A stretch of DNA of 64,000 bases from DASQPR01 sp963831705 (GCA_963831705.1 CAWHRE010000010.1:1922001-1986000); one strand, 5' to 3'. Shown: positions 1 through 9,061, counted from the stretch's first letter. Made by a program: numbers and translations. The notes: generated by a model from the sequence alone, not told the origin.

Positions 1-1
1 G

Positions 2-880
2 GAGGCGTTCGACGGCGTGGACATCGCGATGTTCGACGTACCGGACGAGATCTCCGCCGAGTGGGCACCGATCGCGGTATCCCGGGGCGCGATCGCGGTC
101 GACAACTCCGGCGCGTTCCGGATGGACCCCGACGTACCGCTGGTCGTACCGGAGATCAATCCGGAGGCCGCGCGCAACCGTCCGAAGGGCATCATCGCGA
201 ACGCCAACTGCACGACGCTCTCGATGATCGTGGCGGTCGCGCCGCTGCACAACGAGTTCGGCCTGCGTGAGCTGGTCCTCGCGTCGTACCAGGCGGTCTC
301 CGGTGGCGGAAAGCCGGGCGTGGACGCGTTGCTCAACCAGATCGAGAAGGTGGCCGGCAACCCCGCGATGGGATCGCACACCGGCAACGTTCGCCAGGCG
401 ATCGGCGACGATCTCGGCCCGTTCGTGGCACCGATCGCGATGAACGTGATCCCGTTCGCCGGCTCGCTCAAGGACGGCAACTGGTCGTCCGAAGAAATGA
501 AGATGCGCAACGAGTCGCGAAAGATCCTCGGCCTGCCGGATCTGAAGGTCTCGGCCACGTGCGTACGGGTTCCGGTCGTCACCGGTCACTCGGTCGCGAT
601 CCATGCGGTATTCGGCACCGAGGTGGACGCCGACTCCGCGCGTGAGGTGCTGCAGAAGGCGCCCGGCGTGATCGTGGTGGACGACCCCGCGAATGGCGAC
701 TTCCCGATGCCGATCGACGCGGTCGGCACCGATCCGTCCTGGGTCGGCCGGATCCGGCGTTCGATCGATGACCCCCGGGCGCTCGATCTATTCGTCACCG
801 GCGACAACCTTCGTAAGGGCGCCGCCCTGAACACGGCGCAGATTGCCGAACTTCTCGCGACCGAATGGGTCGGCCGTTAG
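2..880 (+). CDS. asd: aspartate-semialdehyde dehydrogenase, 5' end cut by window edge
   Basis: Reduces aspartyl phosphate to aspartate semialdehyde with NADPH in the cytoplasm, the branch point to lysine/diaminopimelate, threonine and methionine. The reading frame is already open at base 2 (EAFDGVDIAMF), so the NADP-binding N terminus lies upstream of the window. Visible family marks are the catalytic cysteine in ANANCTT and the substrate-binding RVPVVTGH with its conserved arginine and histidine. The C terminus is complete, ending at TAG 878-880, and a strong hairpin terminator follows 18 bases later. The GTG at base 17 is internal and is not the true start. Identification is firm; only the N terminus is missing. 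Confidence 0.95.
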   Translation, partial: EAFDGVDIAMFDVPDEISAEWAPIAVSRGAIAVDNSGAFRMDPDVPLVVPEINPEAARNRPKGIIANANCTTLSMIVAVAPLHNEFGLRELVLASYQAVSGGGKPGVDALLNQIEKVAGNPAMGSHTGNVRQAIGDDLGPFVAPIAMNVIPFAGSLKDGNWSSEEMKMRNESRKILGLPDLKVSATCVRVPVVTGHSVAIHAVFGTEVDADSAREVLQKAPGVIVVDDPANGDFPMPIDAVGTDPSWVGRIRRSIDDPRALDLFVTGDNLRKGAALNTAQIAELLATEWVGR

Positions 881-898
881 CACGATTCTTATTCGTAT

Positions 899-932
899 GT
901 GATCCCGGAGTCCTCGATGACTCCGGGATCAC
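899..932 (+). terminator. hairpin terminator after asd
   Basis: A perfect 14-bp stem (899-912 with 919-932) closes a 6-base loop and is followed by TTGTTTAT. It lies 18 bases past the asd stop and before the peptidase gene, so it should end asd transcription. Confidence 0.8.
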
Positions 933-1108
933 TTGTTTATCCACCCTATTTCCGAAGCCAGGGACCCTTTCGATACCTGCGGGTCTTGACATCGCATTTC
1001 CGAATTGGGTCTGATGATGCGGGCCGAATTCACCCTTCGGCCGTCCCCCGCTGCACACGTTTGTCATCCGTACCAACGCGTGCTTTTGATTTTTGTGAAA
1101 GGAGATCC

Positions 1109-3055
1109 ATGCGGCTACGTCATTCCTGGCGTGCGGTCGCGGTGATCGGAGCAGGTGCGCTGGTTCTGCCGGCCCTCGGCAGCCTCAGCTTTGCCGCCAC
1201 TCCGTCTCGCGTTTCCGTCGCGGGTTCGATGCCGTCCTGGGCGCTTACCGCGCATGCGACCGGCAACGCATCTGAGTCCACCACTCTTTCGGTCGACGTC
1301 GTTCTGCCGCTTCGCGGCGGTAACGCGGCCGAGCTTCTCGCCGCCGCGGTCTCCAACCCGACCAGCAAGTCGTACGGCAAATACCAGACCGCAGCCCAGT
1401 TCAATGCGCAGTTCGCGCCGACCTCGGCGAGCGTCGCGAAGGTGAAGTCCTACCTGACCGGTCAGGGTCTGGCGGTGGACGAGGTGGCCCAAGGCAACCG
1501 CTGGATCACCGTCAGCGGCACGGTCAAGCAGCTCGACAAGGCGTTCGGTGTGACGCTCAAGAACTACGCCTACCAGGGCTCGCAGATCGCGCCGTCGAGC
1601 AACGCCACGCTGCCGTCGGACATCGCGTCGCTGGTCTCCGGCGTCACCGGCCTGTCGCCGCTGTCGCTCGTGCACACGACCGACCACTCGAAGGCGTCGT
1701 CGGCGGTCAAGGTTGCGCCGACCACGGTCAAGCCGAACGTCACCCCGCAGGTGACGCCGGACACGAAGAACCCGCAGTGCTCGGTCTACTGGGGCCAGTA
1801 CCGGGCGAACGTGCCGTCGAGCTATGGCAAGACGTCGCTCCCGACGTGGAACTGTGGCTACACGCCGCAGCAGGTCAAGTCGGCGTACGGGATCGGCGAC
1901 GCGACCAAGGCCGGCCTCACCGGTAAGGGCGTCACGGTCGCGATCATCGACGCGTACTCGAACCCGAACATGCTGTCCGACGCGAACAACTGGTCCAAGA
2001 CGGTCGGCGTGCCGGCATTCAAGCCGGGCCAGTACAGCGACAAAGGCACCGCGACGTCGTTCAACCAGATCAAGGCGTGCGGCGGCACCGACGGTTGGTG
2101 GGAAGAGGAAGCGCTCGACGTCGAAGCCGTTCACGGCATGGCACCCGGCGCGAACATCCACTTCGTCGGCGCGAAGAACTGCGATGCCGGCATCGACAAG
2201 GCGATCAACTACGTGATCCAGAACCACGTCGCGGACATCGTCAGCAACTCGTACGGCAACCTCGGCGAAGCCGGCCTCGGCGACGAGGTAGCCAAGGAGC
2301 ACGCGATGTTCCTGCAGGCCACGATCGAGGGCATCGGCTTCTACTTCTCCTCCGGTGACGACGGCGACGACACTGACCAGCTGCCCTCGCCGGCCGCGGA
2401 TTACTCCGCGACCGACCCGCTGGTGACCGCGGTTGGCGGTACGAGCCTCGGCGTCAACAAGGACGGCTCGAAGCTGTTCGAGACCTCGTGGGGCTCGGAC
2501 CTCGACTTCATCGACCCGGCCACGAAGGGATCGCCGGCGCACCTCGACGAGCCGCTTCCGGGCGACTTCTGGGGTGGTGGCGGAGGTGGCGTAAGCACGC
2601 TCTTCACGCAGCCGTACTACCAAAAGGGCACGGTCCCGGCGAGCCTATCGAAGATGAACGGCAAGACCGCGATGCGCGTCGAGCCCGATGTCTCGATGGA
2701 CGCCGATCCGTTCACCGGTTACTACGTCGAGGACACGATCAGCACCGGCTTCGAGGCGTTCGCCATCGGTGGCACCAGCCTTGCCTGCCCGTTGTTCGCG
2801 GGCCTGCAGGCGCTCGCCAGCCAGGGCCGTCCGGTCGCGATCGGCTTCGCGAACCCGCTCATGTACAACCTGAAGTCGATCGAGTTCAACGACATCGTCA
2901 ACCCGAAGACGCCGCGCGCGGTGACCGACCCGGACAGCCAGATCGTCGTGAGCTTCGGCTTCGACACCTCGCTGACCGCGGTCAAGGGCTACGACGACGC
3001 GACCGGCCTCGGCTCGCCGAATGGCTGGCTGTTCCTGGCCGGCGAGTCGCTGTAA
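1109..3055 (+). CDS. secreted S53 family peptidase (sedolisin/kumamolisin type) with activation domain
   Basis: An acid-active serine-carboxyl protease made as a secreted zymogen. I chose ATG 1109 because AAAGGAG stands just upstream at 1098-1104 and the next residues form a signal peptide (MRLRHSW, then a hydrophobic core, then SFAATPS); the open frame continues further upstream but without these marks. The product is 648 residues. About residues 50-190 resemble the pro-kumamolisin activation domain, and the catalytic domain follows a linker rich in Pro and Thr. Catalytic residues fit the family: Glu333 and Asp337 in EEEALDVE, oxyanion Asp417 in SSGDDGDD, and Ser557 in GGTSLACP. It stands alone between two terminators. 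It probably digests extracellular protein, in keeping with the chitinases elsewhere in the window. Confidence 0.93.
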   Translation: MRLRHSWRAVAVIGAGALVLPALGSLSFAATPSRVSVAGSMPSWALTAHATGNASESTTLSVDVVLPLRGGNAAELLAAAVSNPTSKSYGKYQTAAQFNAQFAPTSASVAKVKSYLTGQGLAVDEVAQGNRWITVSGTVKQLDKAFGVTLKNYAYQGSQIAPSSNATLPSDIASLVSGVTGLSPLSLVHTTDHSKASSAVKVAPTTVKPNVTPQVTPDTKNPQCSVYWGQYRANVPSSYGKTSLPTWNCGYTPQQVKSAYGIGDATKAGLTGKGVTVAIIDAYSNPNMLSDANNWSKTVGVPAFKPGQYSDKGTATSFNQIKACGGTDGWWEEEALDVEAVHGMAPGANIHFVGAKNCDAGIDKAINYVIQNHVADIVSNSYGNLGEAGLGDEVAKEHAMFLQATIEGIGFYFSSGDDGDDTDQLPSPAADYSATDPLVTAVGGTSLGVNKDGSKLFETSWGSDLDFIDPATKGSPAHLDEPLPGDFWGGGGGGVSTLFTQPYYQKGTVPASLSKMNGKTAMRVEPDVSMDADPFTGYYVEDTISTGFEAFAIGGTSLACPLFAGLQALASQGRPVAIGFANPLMYNLKSIEFNDIVNPKTPRAVTDPDSQIVVSFGFDTSLTAVKGYDDATGLGSPNGWLFLAGESL

Positions 3056-3070
3056 CGTTCCGCTTCTAGG

Positions 3071-3110
3071 TCGAAGGGCCGTCCCGGGCCAACTCGGGGC
3101 GGCCCTTCGA
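3071..3110 (+). terminator. hairpin terminator after S53 peptidase gene
   Basis: An 11-bp perfect stem (3071-3081 with 3100-3110) lies 15 bases past the peptidase stop, with further C/G pairing possible inside the loop and GCGTTTAATT after it. Confidence 0.7.
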
Positions 3111-3126
3111 GCGTTTAATTCAAGTC

Positions 3127-3846
3127 GTGACCGAGATCGTGACCCGAACGGCTCCGCGGACGCTGCGCGGCACGATCCTGACGCAGGAGTGGCGCGAGCT
3201 GACGTTCCTGCATTGGCCGGTGCCGGCGGAAAGCGTCGCGCCGCTGCTGCCGCCGGGCACGGTTCCCGACGTTTTCGACGGCGTCAGCTGGGTCGGTCTG
3301 GTCGCGTTCCGGATGTGGCGGATCGGCCTCGGTCGGCTGCCCGGCCTGCCGTACCTCGGAACGTTCCCGGAAACGAACGTGCGCCTCTACTCGGTCGACG
3401 CGCACGGTCGCCGCGGCGTCGTGTTTCGGTCGCTGGACGCAACCCGTTTGCTGCCGGTATTCGTCGCACGAACACTCTTCGCGTTGCCCTATGTCTGGTC
3501 GCGGATGCACATCGCCCACGATGGCGATCGCATCACGTACACGTCCCGACGCCGTCGCGCGTTCTCTTCCCTGCGGGTCCGCATCGGTGCGCCGATCGTC
3601 GAACCATCGCCACTGGAAGACTTTCTGACCGCCCGTTGGGGACTGCACGTCGATTGGCACGGTCGCACGCTGTACCTGCCGAACATCCACCCCGCCTGGC
3701 CGTTGCGGTCCGCCGAGGTCGAGCACCTCGACGACGATTTGGTACGCGCAGCGGGGCTCACCGGCATCTCGGGCGCCCCGGCCAGCGTGTTGTACTCGCC
3801 GGGCGTACCGGTGTCGTTCGGCCCGCCGCTTGGCTGCTCCCGCTAA
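3127..3846 (+). CDS. DUF2071 (YqjF-like) family protein
   Basis: A 239-residue soluble protein starting at GTG 3127. The opening with QEWRELTFLHWPVPAESVA, then LLPPGTVPDVFDG and WVGLVAFRM, is characteristic of DUF2071/YqjF proteins; the C-terminal half is compatible with the family's acetoacetate-decarboxylase-like fold. Its biochemical role is not established. It is transcribed alone toward the GGDEF gene, and a 61-bp palindromic repeat sits 15 bases past its stop. I see no signal peptide or membrane segment. The family call is confident; function is unknown. Confidence 0.85.
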   Translation: MTEIVTRTAPRTLRGTILTQEWRELTFLHWPVPAESVAPLLPPGTVPDVFDGVSWVGLVAFRMWRIGLGRLPGLPYLGTFPETNVRLYSVDAHGRRGVVFRSLDATRLLPVFVARTLFALPYVWSRMHIAHDGDRITYTSRRRRAFSSLRVRIGAPIVEPSPLEDFLTARWGLHVDWHGRTLYLPNIHPAWPLRSAEVEHLDDDLVRAAGLTGISGAPASVLYSPGVPVSFGPPLGCSR

Positions 3847-3861
3847 CCCTCGCCGCTTCTT

Positions 3862-3922
3862 GTTGATCCTGGAGTTGGTTAGCGCTTCGACGGCGTGTCG
3901 TGCTGATAACTCCAGGATCAAC
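3862..3922. repeat. 61-bp palindromic dispersed repeat, copy 1
   Basis: The left arm GTTGATCCTGGAGTTG and right arm TAACTCCAGGATCAAC pair over 15 bp (one end mismatch) around an asymmetric core containing CGACGGCGTGTCGTGC. The same sequence recurs at 35757-35817 (reverse orientation, same length) and, enlarged, at 32254-32341. Here it fills the gap between two convergent genes, 15 bases from one stop and 4 bases from the other, so it may also act as a terminator hairpin. Confidence 0.9.
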
Positions 3923-3926
3923 TTTC

Positions 3927-5453
3927 CTACGGCGCCAGCCGGACCGCGTCCCGTCCCTCTCGCTTCGCGAGGTAGAGCGCGGTGTCGGCGCGGCGCAGCG
4001 TCTCCTCGGAGAGCTCGCCATAGCGGCGTACCGCCACCCCGATGCTGATCGTGTGCCCAACCGCGCGCGCTGCCGTGATGAGGCGCTCAGCGACGTACAC
4101 GGCCTCGCCGGAACGCTGTACTTCGAGGATCGCGGCGAACTCGTCGCCACCGATCCGGAACAGCTCGTCCTGTACCCGCAGCGCGGTCGTGAGGGCCTGC
4201 GCGAGCGCCACGAGCGCCCGGTCGCCGGCCTGGTGCCCGTACGTGTCGTTGATGTTCTTGAAGCCATCCACGTCGATCGCGAGGACGGCAGTGTGTCCGG
4301 GCGTCGCCGTGACGAGTCGCTCGCCGAACGATCCACCATGACGCAGCCCGGTGAGCGGGTCGGAGAGCGCCCGTTCGTGGAGGTGCGCCAGAGTTCGAAT
4401 GCGTTCCCGGCTGCTCCACGCCTGCGCGGCCAGGAGGCTCAGCAGAGCGATCGTTTCCGGGAGCGGCCGCGATGCCCGTTCGTCGACGATCAGCAACATG
4501 CCACCCAGCGGCGAGTACGCACCGACCGGCACCGCGATCACCGTGCGTACGCCGATGTTCGTCAGCGCCTCGAAGCCCTTGGGGTTGTGCACGTTCGGAT
4601 CGCCGATCGAGTACGACGCACCATACAGATGCGAACGCGTTACGTACTCGGACAACGTGGCAACCGGCAAATCCCGTACGCGCTGAGCCAGCGGCGAGAG
4701 ATCGGTCTCGTCGACGATGACCTCGAAGCTGCTTTCGGTGTCGTCAGTGGCGAGAACGAGCACCGGTGTTTCAAGGTCGGATACCTCGCGTGCCGCCTTC
4801 AACGACAGCCTGGCCAGTTCCGGCTCGGACCCGGCGTTGGTCAGCGTCAGGCCGTTGCGAACCAGCATTTCGTTGCGTGATTCGGCCGGCGGCCCGCCCA
4901 GCTCGCTGATCCGCATGCCGATACACGCGGCCATCGACCCGATCGCGGTACGCCACTTCTCAACGTCCACATTCGTGGTGAATTCGACATTGAATGCCCC
5001 GATGGTATTGCTGTCCTTTCCGAAAATCGGTGCGCAAATGTCGACCGTGACCGCCGGGCCTAGCGAGATGTAATCCGGGTCTTCGGTGACGTCTGTTACC
5101 ACGGCGGTCTCGCCGGTCTGGTACACCCGCCCGACGACGCCCTCGCCCGTCCCGACCGAGAGGTACACCTGCCAGGTGCCGGAGGCAGCCACGCAGCGCA
5201 GCTGATCTCTCGTCCGGATCAAGACAGCGCTCATCAGGTCCGCATGCCGTGCGAGCGCATCCAGGGCTGCTTGGCACGCTTCGTTGACGGTGGTGCCTTG
5301 GCACAGTGCGGCCGCCACATCGTCGATCACATGCTTAAGAGGCACAGCACAGTCCAGGTCGGTTGTTGGAGCCGGTTCAGCGTCCCGCCCCAGGTCATAC
5401 GCGCAGGCGCATGACTGCCAGGGTACCGGGGCAAGCTCCGCACAAGCTGACAA
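3927..5453 (-). CDS. diguanylate cyclase with two GAF-type sensor domains
   Basis: Makes the second messenger c-di-GMP from two GTP. Residues about 60-190 form a GAF-like domain (VVGRVYQTGE, VTEDPDYISLG), residues about 200-340 a second one (ADVRT-like IGVRTVIAVPVG region), and the C-terminal 170 residues a GGDEF domain starting at DPLTGLRHGGSFGERL. The active-site motif IGGDEF (about residues 433-438) is intact. RVQD stands five residues before GGDEF, matching the RxxD inhibitory site, so product feedback inhibition is expected. No membrane segment is seen, so it probably senses a cytoplasmic ligand. The start is uncertain: TTG 5453 gives 508 residues; GTG 5345, just before the conserved helix VPLKHVIDDV, gives 472 and is a good alternative. 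No EAL or HD-GYP partner lies in the window. Confidence 0.9.
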   Translation of the reverse strand: MSACAELAPVPWQSCACAYDLGRDAEPAPTTDLDCAVPLKHVIDDVAAALCQGTTVNEACQAALDALARHADLMSAVLIRTRDQLRCVAASGTWQVYLSVGTGEGVVGRVYQTGETAVVTDVTEDPDYISLGPAVTVDICAPIFGKDSNTIGAFNVEFTTNVDVEKWRTAIGSMAACIGMRISELGGPPAESRNEMLVRNGLTLTNAGSEPELARLSLKAAREVSDLETPVLVLATDDTESSFEVIVDETDLSPLAQRVRDLPVATLSEYVTRSHLYGASYSIGDPNVHNPKGFEALTNIGVRTVIAVPVGAYSPLGGMLLIVDERASRPLPETIALLSLLAAQAWSSRERIRTLAHLHERALSDPLTGLRHGGSFGERLVTATPGHTAVLAIDVDGFKNINDTYGHQAGDRALVALAQALTTALRVQDELFRIGGDEFAAILEVQRSGEAVYVAERLITAARAVGHTISIGVAVRRYGELSEETLRRADTALYLAKREGRDAVRLAP

Positions 5454-5510
5454 TCTCCCGAGCGGATCATGATCGCCAGGCGCGCGGATGAACGACCGGG
5501 GGTACTGGAT

Positions 5511-5538
5511 TTGCCTCTGGGCGTGCGTCAGCTAATAT
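5511..5538 (+). promoter_or_regulatory. probable promoter of the tRNA-Pro gene
   Basis: TTGCCT at 5511-5516 and TAATAT at 5533-5538 are separated by 16 bases, and the mature tRNA begins 14 bases after the -10 box. This fits a vegetative sigma-70-type promoter. Confidence 0.6.
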
Positions 5539-5551
5539 TGCCGGGCACGCC

Positions 5552-5626
<75 letters not shown>

Positions 5627-5642
5627 CAGAGGTAATAGCAGC

Positions 5643-5679
5643 TCAGGGCCGGTTCTCCGTATTGGGAAACCGGCCCTGA
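5643..5679 (+). terminator. terminator after tRNA-Pro
   Basis: A 12-bp perfect stem (5643-5654 with 5668-5679) around a 13-base loop lies 16 bases past the tRNA. Confidence 0.7.
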
Positions 5680-5728
5680 TGCGTTTCAATGATCGCCTAG
5701 GGGCTTCACAGGGGCTTGATCTTGTCAG

Positions 5729-5980
5729 TCACGTCGTGGTCGCAGAACGAGCGACTAGCAGCCGGTCGAGTACGGCCACCGGCGAACGAGGCGATATCGC
5801 CAGACGAGCATCGAGGGCGGCCAGCCACATGTCCGTCAGGTCGAGCATGAGTTGATCGCGCATCGGCTGGGTGACGTGCGAGTACCGGGCCTGAACCGAG
5901 CCGTTCGCGTGCCCCATGCGCTCGTCAGGGTCCCCAGCAGGCGTCCGCTCTCCCGGAGGCATTGCGACCTCGGACAACAA
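5729..5980 (-). pseudogene. tyrosine recombinase (phage/ICE integrase), C-terminal remnant
   Basis: Only about 80 residues remain. The stretch RMGHANGSVQARYSHVTQPM matches the C-terminal catalytic end of actinobacterial tyrosine integrases, where a GH motif is followed by the nucleophilic tyrosine in YSHV; a helical tail (LDLTDMWLAALDARL) follows. The upstream part, which should hold the first catalytic arginine and most of the 350-400 residue protein, is not recognisable in any frame, so the gene is dead. Its position just past tRNA-Pro, pointing toward it, is where integrases of tRNA-integrating elements normally lie. The family call is good; the exact boundaries are not. Confidence 0.7.
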
Positions 5981-6044
5981 TGCCTGGCCAAGGTTCGCCG
6001 ATCACCGGTACGGGATGTGCCGGCTGCGGTGCCTTGGCCGGATA

Positions 6045-6257
6045 TCAACCAGTCGCGGCCGGCTGAAGCAGCCAAGTCGCGAAGTTACTGCGGCGCCAGT
6101 CCGGGGCGAAGCCGCTCGGCGTTGATGAAAGCACATAACCCAACGTCGTCACCGCTTCGTGGACGCGGGCTGCTGTTACTGGCCGCACCACGTCGACCCC
6201 GTTGAGCACCGCCGACGCCGTGCCGGTTGAGACGCCGGCCAACCTCGCCACGTCCAC
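6045..6257 (-). pseudogene. LacI-family regulator, N-terminal DNA-binding fragment
   Basis: About 50 residues form a textbook LacI helix-turn-helix with hinge start: DVARLAGVSTGTASAVLNG followed by VRPVTAARVHEAVTTLGYV. Family members are about 330-350 residues, but here the frame changes to unrelated sequence right after this domain. It lies in the remnant zone behind the tRNA and probably came with, or was broken by, the lost element. Confidence 0.65.
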
Positions 6258-6589
6258 GAGCTTCGGGCCGGCTCACTGCACCGCTGGCCGTACCCGTGGC
6301 GATCTCAGCCGCCCGCAGTGCCTGGTCTTCATCCTCGAATACGACACGCTGTCGAGTTCCAGTTGATGCGTTACGGATCCGCTTCACTTGATCCGTTACA
6401 CGTCCGGCTAGATGATCGTGATTTGCGTTCCGGCGTGTCTGAGGACGGGTTGAGCCGGGCCGTCAACGCTTCGCCACTTCCGCTCACGACACCGGCATAA
6501 ATGGTTGACACTGGGCTTGACCCGACAGTTCCTCACCTCGGAAGCCAGGTCCCTGGCTTGCGGGCACGAAGCAACGGAGGGAAGCAGCG
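6258..6589. other. non-coding or decayed stretch in the accessory zone
   Basis: No supportable gene was found on either strand. Short open frames cross it but lack start signals and recognisable sequence. It lies between the LacI fragment and an intact small gene and probably contains the latter's promoter. Confidence 0.5.
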
Positions 6590-7024
6590 ATGTCACATAC
6601 CGACGACAAGCTCGCCCAATACATGCGCAGCGGCGATCCGAATCTCAAGGACTACTACCCCCCATGGCTGAAGGACATCGCCGACGACGCCACTGTGGAG
6701 GGTTCAATGCTGGACGGCGTCGTTGTGGGGGCGAAGGATGTTCGGTCCGTCGTGCTCAAGATCAAGTCTCTCTACGACCGCCAGGAGTTCCTCTCCGTCG
6801 GACCTTACGGTGATCACGGTTGGATCGAAGACTACGTTGCTGAATTCCGCGGCCGACCGCTCGGCTGCGTCGTCCTGGTCAAGTACAACGAGGCAGGGCA
6901 AACCCAGCATGTGGAGGCGAGCTACCGGCCACGCACATCGGTCGATCATTTCGCCAGTCTGCTGGCAGACGAGTTCGCCGGTACCCCGATCGCGGAGCAT
7001 TTCCGGTCCGCTGCGTCGAGCTAA
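6590..7024 (+). CDS. small conserved protein, possibly NTF2/SnoaL-like
   Basis: A 144-residue soluble protein with a very good ribosome site (GGAGG at 6576-6580, ATG 6590). It is acidic and has the pattern TVEGSMLDGVVVGAKDVRSVV ... WIEDYVAEFRGRPLGCVVLV ... HVEASYRPR ... FAGTPIAEHF. I recall similar proteins being labelled NTF2-like; the alternating amphipathic strands and the 'designed for a cone-shaped pocket' length fit, but I cannot confirm the fold. It looks intact and translated, unlike the debris before it. Function unknown; it may be cargo of the old insertion. Confidence 0.6.
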   Translation: MSHTDDKLAQYMRSGDPNLKDYYPPWLKDIADDATVEGSMLDGVVVGAKDVRSVVLKIKSLYDRQEFLSVGPYGDHGWIEDYVAEFRGRPLGCVVLVKYNEAGQTQHVEASYRPRTSVDHFASLLADEFAGTPIAEHFRSAASS

Positions 7025-7211
7025 TCCGAACTGACCTTGAGTGGTCACGTGGTAGCGCCCTCGCGACCAGACCTCTAATTCAACCCACGAACGGGATACC
7101 GCCAGGCACAGGGGACTGGTTGATCGAATTGAGCGCAAGCGCGGCGTTGGTGGTAATCGACCGGGTAATTGGCGAAGTGTCGCGCATCATTCCAACCCGC
7201 CCTGTAATGCA

Positions 7212-7565
7212 TCAAGCGGAGCCGGACGCACGCTCCGACACACTGTCGGGCTTGGATTGACGCGTGACACATTGACTTGGGATGATGCGTGACACATCGG
7301 CCAGATGATCACTTTGCGCCGAGCATGAAAGGGCGTGCACCGTCATCGGTGATAGCTGGAGCTGCCATCGCTTTGCCTGGATGAGTTCGGACATGCGCTG
7401 TTGTAGCTCGGGCGGGCGCTCGACCAGGTCATCCATCCGTCCTGCCTGAGAGGCAAGGTCGTGTGCCCAGTCGGGATCGAGATAGCTGGCGATGACCTCG
7501 TCCAGCGGATCGTCGCCTACGGGCCCGGACGCCCTCCCGTGCAACGCGATGGGCAAGGTCCGCAA
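7212..7565 (-). CDS. hypothetical protein, doubtful
   Basis: A 117-residue open frame with a plausible protein-like centre (LDEVIASYLDPDWAHDLASQ ... VERPPELQQRMSELIQAKRW), but the last 35 residues look like read-through. The 750 bases between 7025 and 7782 contain no other candidate. It may be the surviving part of a decayed gene. I recognise no family. Confidence 0.3.
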   Translation of the reverse strand: MRTLPIALHGRASGPVGDDPLDEVIASYLDPDWAHDLASQAGRMDDLVERPPELQQRMSELIQAKRWQLQLSPMTVHALSCSAQSDHLADVSRIIPSQCVTRQSKPDSVSERASGSA

Positions 7566-7782
7566 TCCGCGCTGAGCTGACTATGCCGAACTGATCGTGC
7601 AGCCCGCCGGGCTGACGGTCATCGATCGGGGGTTTGCAGCTCGGAGCGCCCCAAGCGGTCGACCACGTTATTCAGTCCCAGGCAGAGCGCACGCCGCACA
7701 AACTGTTCGACTGAGCACCGTACAGCAAAGAAGCCCAACAACTAGGGTTTGCCGCGCGGACAAGATCCACCGTGCAAGTGAG

Positions 7783-8289
7783 TCAGAGCCAGTCGTGTTT
7801 GTCCAGGCACTTCGCCATGACCCGTTCTCTGCGCACGCCGTCGGGCAGAAGATCGCCCAACTCAAGGACGTCCGCGAACCCGTGGCGTTCGTAGAGTGCG
7901 ATCGCTTTGCAGTTGTCCGGCATCACCGAGAGACGCAATGTCTTGGCGTGCCGCTCCACAGCCCACCGTTCCACCGTCCTGATCAAGATGTCTCCTACGC
8001 CCCGGCCACGGGCCACGGGGCTGACCCACATCGAGATCAGCTCGACACTGGCGCCTCCTTCAGCCGGGACGCCGCTGGCCATCCCAACCGGATGACCGTC
8101 AAGGACAGCTACGACATCGCGCGCACCAGGAATCTCCAGGCGAGTTCGCCAGCGGCTCTCTCGATCACCGGCTCCTGTCCACTCTGCCAACGTCGATCCG
8201 AACGCGTACGGCGCCTCGGCAAGCGCTGTGAGACGCAGCTCCCGCCAGATCGGCCAGTCATCTGACCCCAAAGAACGCACTTCAAGCAT
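7783..8289 (-). CDS. GNAT family N-acetyltransferase
   Basis: Transfers an acetyl group from acetyl-CoA to an unknown amine. From ATG 8289 it has 168 residues (MLEVRSLGSDDWPIWRELR); the frame runs 19 codons further upstream without a good start. Family motifs are the RL-AEAPYAFGSTL opening, ISMWVSPVARGRGVGDILI (acetyl-CoA loop R-G-x-G) and the C-terminal LRLSVMPDNCKAIALYERHGF. It is intact although the surroundings are decayed. Such enzymes next to mobile elements often give resistance or self-protection, but nothing here identifies the substrate. Confidence 0.85.
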   Translation of the reverse strand: MLEVRSLGSDDWPIWRELRLTALAEAPYAFGSTLAEWTGAGDRESRWRTRLEIPGARDVVAVLDGHPVGMASGVPAEGGASVELISMWVSPVARGRGVGDILIRTVERWAVERHAKTLRLSVMPDNCKAIALYERHGFADVLELGDLLPDGVRRERVMAKCLDKHDWL

Positions 8290-8498
8290 GATCAGACGAT
8301 GCCCTGCCCGGGGCATCAGCGGCAAGGCAATTACGGACGCCAGCAACGCGACCGGCCACTCGGTGACCCGTCGACAAACGGGACCGCCACTGCAAGTCTT
8401 CCGATCGACTCGCTCGTGCGGCCGACCAGCCCGGTGAATCCTCCCAGTTAAAGCACCAGCGACTCATCCGCCGAGCCAACCTTTCCATTGGACCCTAG

Positions 8499-8514
8499 TA
8501 CGGCAGCGGCACTT
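8499..8514 (+). repeat. IS701-like terminal repeat, outer left
   Basis: TACGGCAGCGGCACTT, preceded by CTAG. It is the reverse complement of the outer right end at 10923-10938. Confidence 0.8.
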
Positions 8515-8974
8515 ACCTTGATCTGGAGGGCTGGAGCGAACGTCGGTTCCGGCGGCGGACGCTGCGCTCGGCGACCCAGCCCGGCTGATGTCGATAGGGT
8601 GGCGCGACCAACCATCTGGGCCGGTTGAACGCATTGACCAGAGCATGAAGGGCAATGCCGCAGAGCATGACGCCGATGCATAAGAGCGAGAATCCAGCGG
8701 GTATCAGCCAAAGGTTGTTTCGGGTGACCTGCAGACCGATCATGCCCACTGGCATCAGGATCATGGCGGCCGCGAACGGCGCCATGGTGAGCAACAACGC
8801 GAAGTAACTGCGCGGTGTTACCTCCATGTACCTACTGGTATTCCACCGCGCCACCTGTGAGGTATCCCCGTGCCAGATTGCGCGTGCCGGCTTGAGTAAG
8901 CGCATCAGCAACCAGCCAAACCCGGGGATCCAGCATCCGACGGCCAACAAGGTCAGCACGAAATCTTTCAGCAC
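8513..8974 (-). CDS. small integral membrane protein inside the IS-flanked unit
   Basis: 153 residues with three likely membrane segments: about residues 5-25 (FVLTLLAVGCWIPGFGWLL), 58-80 (LLLTMAPFAAAMILMPVGMI) and 90-112 (LWLIPAGFSLLCIGVMLCGI), then a very basic tail. Its stop codon lies within the inverted repeat of the left IS-like end, so the gene ends where the mobile unit ends and the tail is probably partly element sequence. I recognise no family. Being enclosed by two IS ends, it looks like captured cargo. Confidence 0.5.
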   Translation of the reverse strand: MLKDFVLTLLAVGCWIPGFGWLLMRLLKPARAIWHGDTSQVARWNTSRYMEVTPRSYFALLLTMAPFAAAMILMPVGMIGLQVTRNNLWLIPAGFSLLCIGVMLCGIALHALVNAFNRPRWLVAPPYRHQPGWVAERSVRRRNRRSLQPSRSR

Positions 8975-9061
8975 CTGACCAACCTAATGCGGCGGCGCAA
9001 TCGGTGGTCCGGCGTCAGGCGCCCGGCCTGCTCGGTCAGGAATTGCGGTCAAGATCACCTC

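Noticed and set aside
1115..2623. 502-codon minus-strand open frame opposite the S53 peptidase
   Set aside because: Arg/Val-rich antisense shadow of a well-supported gene.
7597..8265. 222-codon plus-strand open frame
   Set aside because: It lies opposite the GNAT gene and has no domain; the minus-strand gene is the real one.
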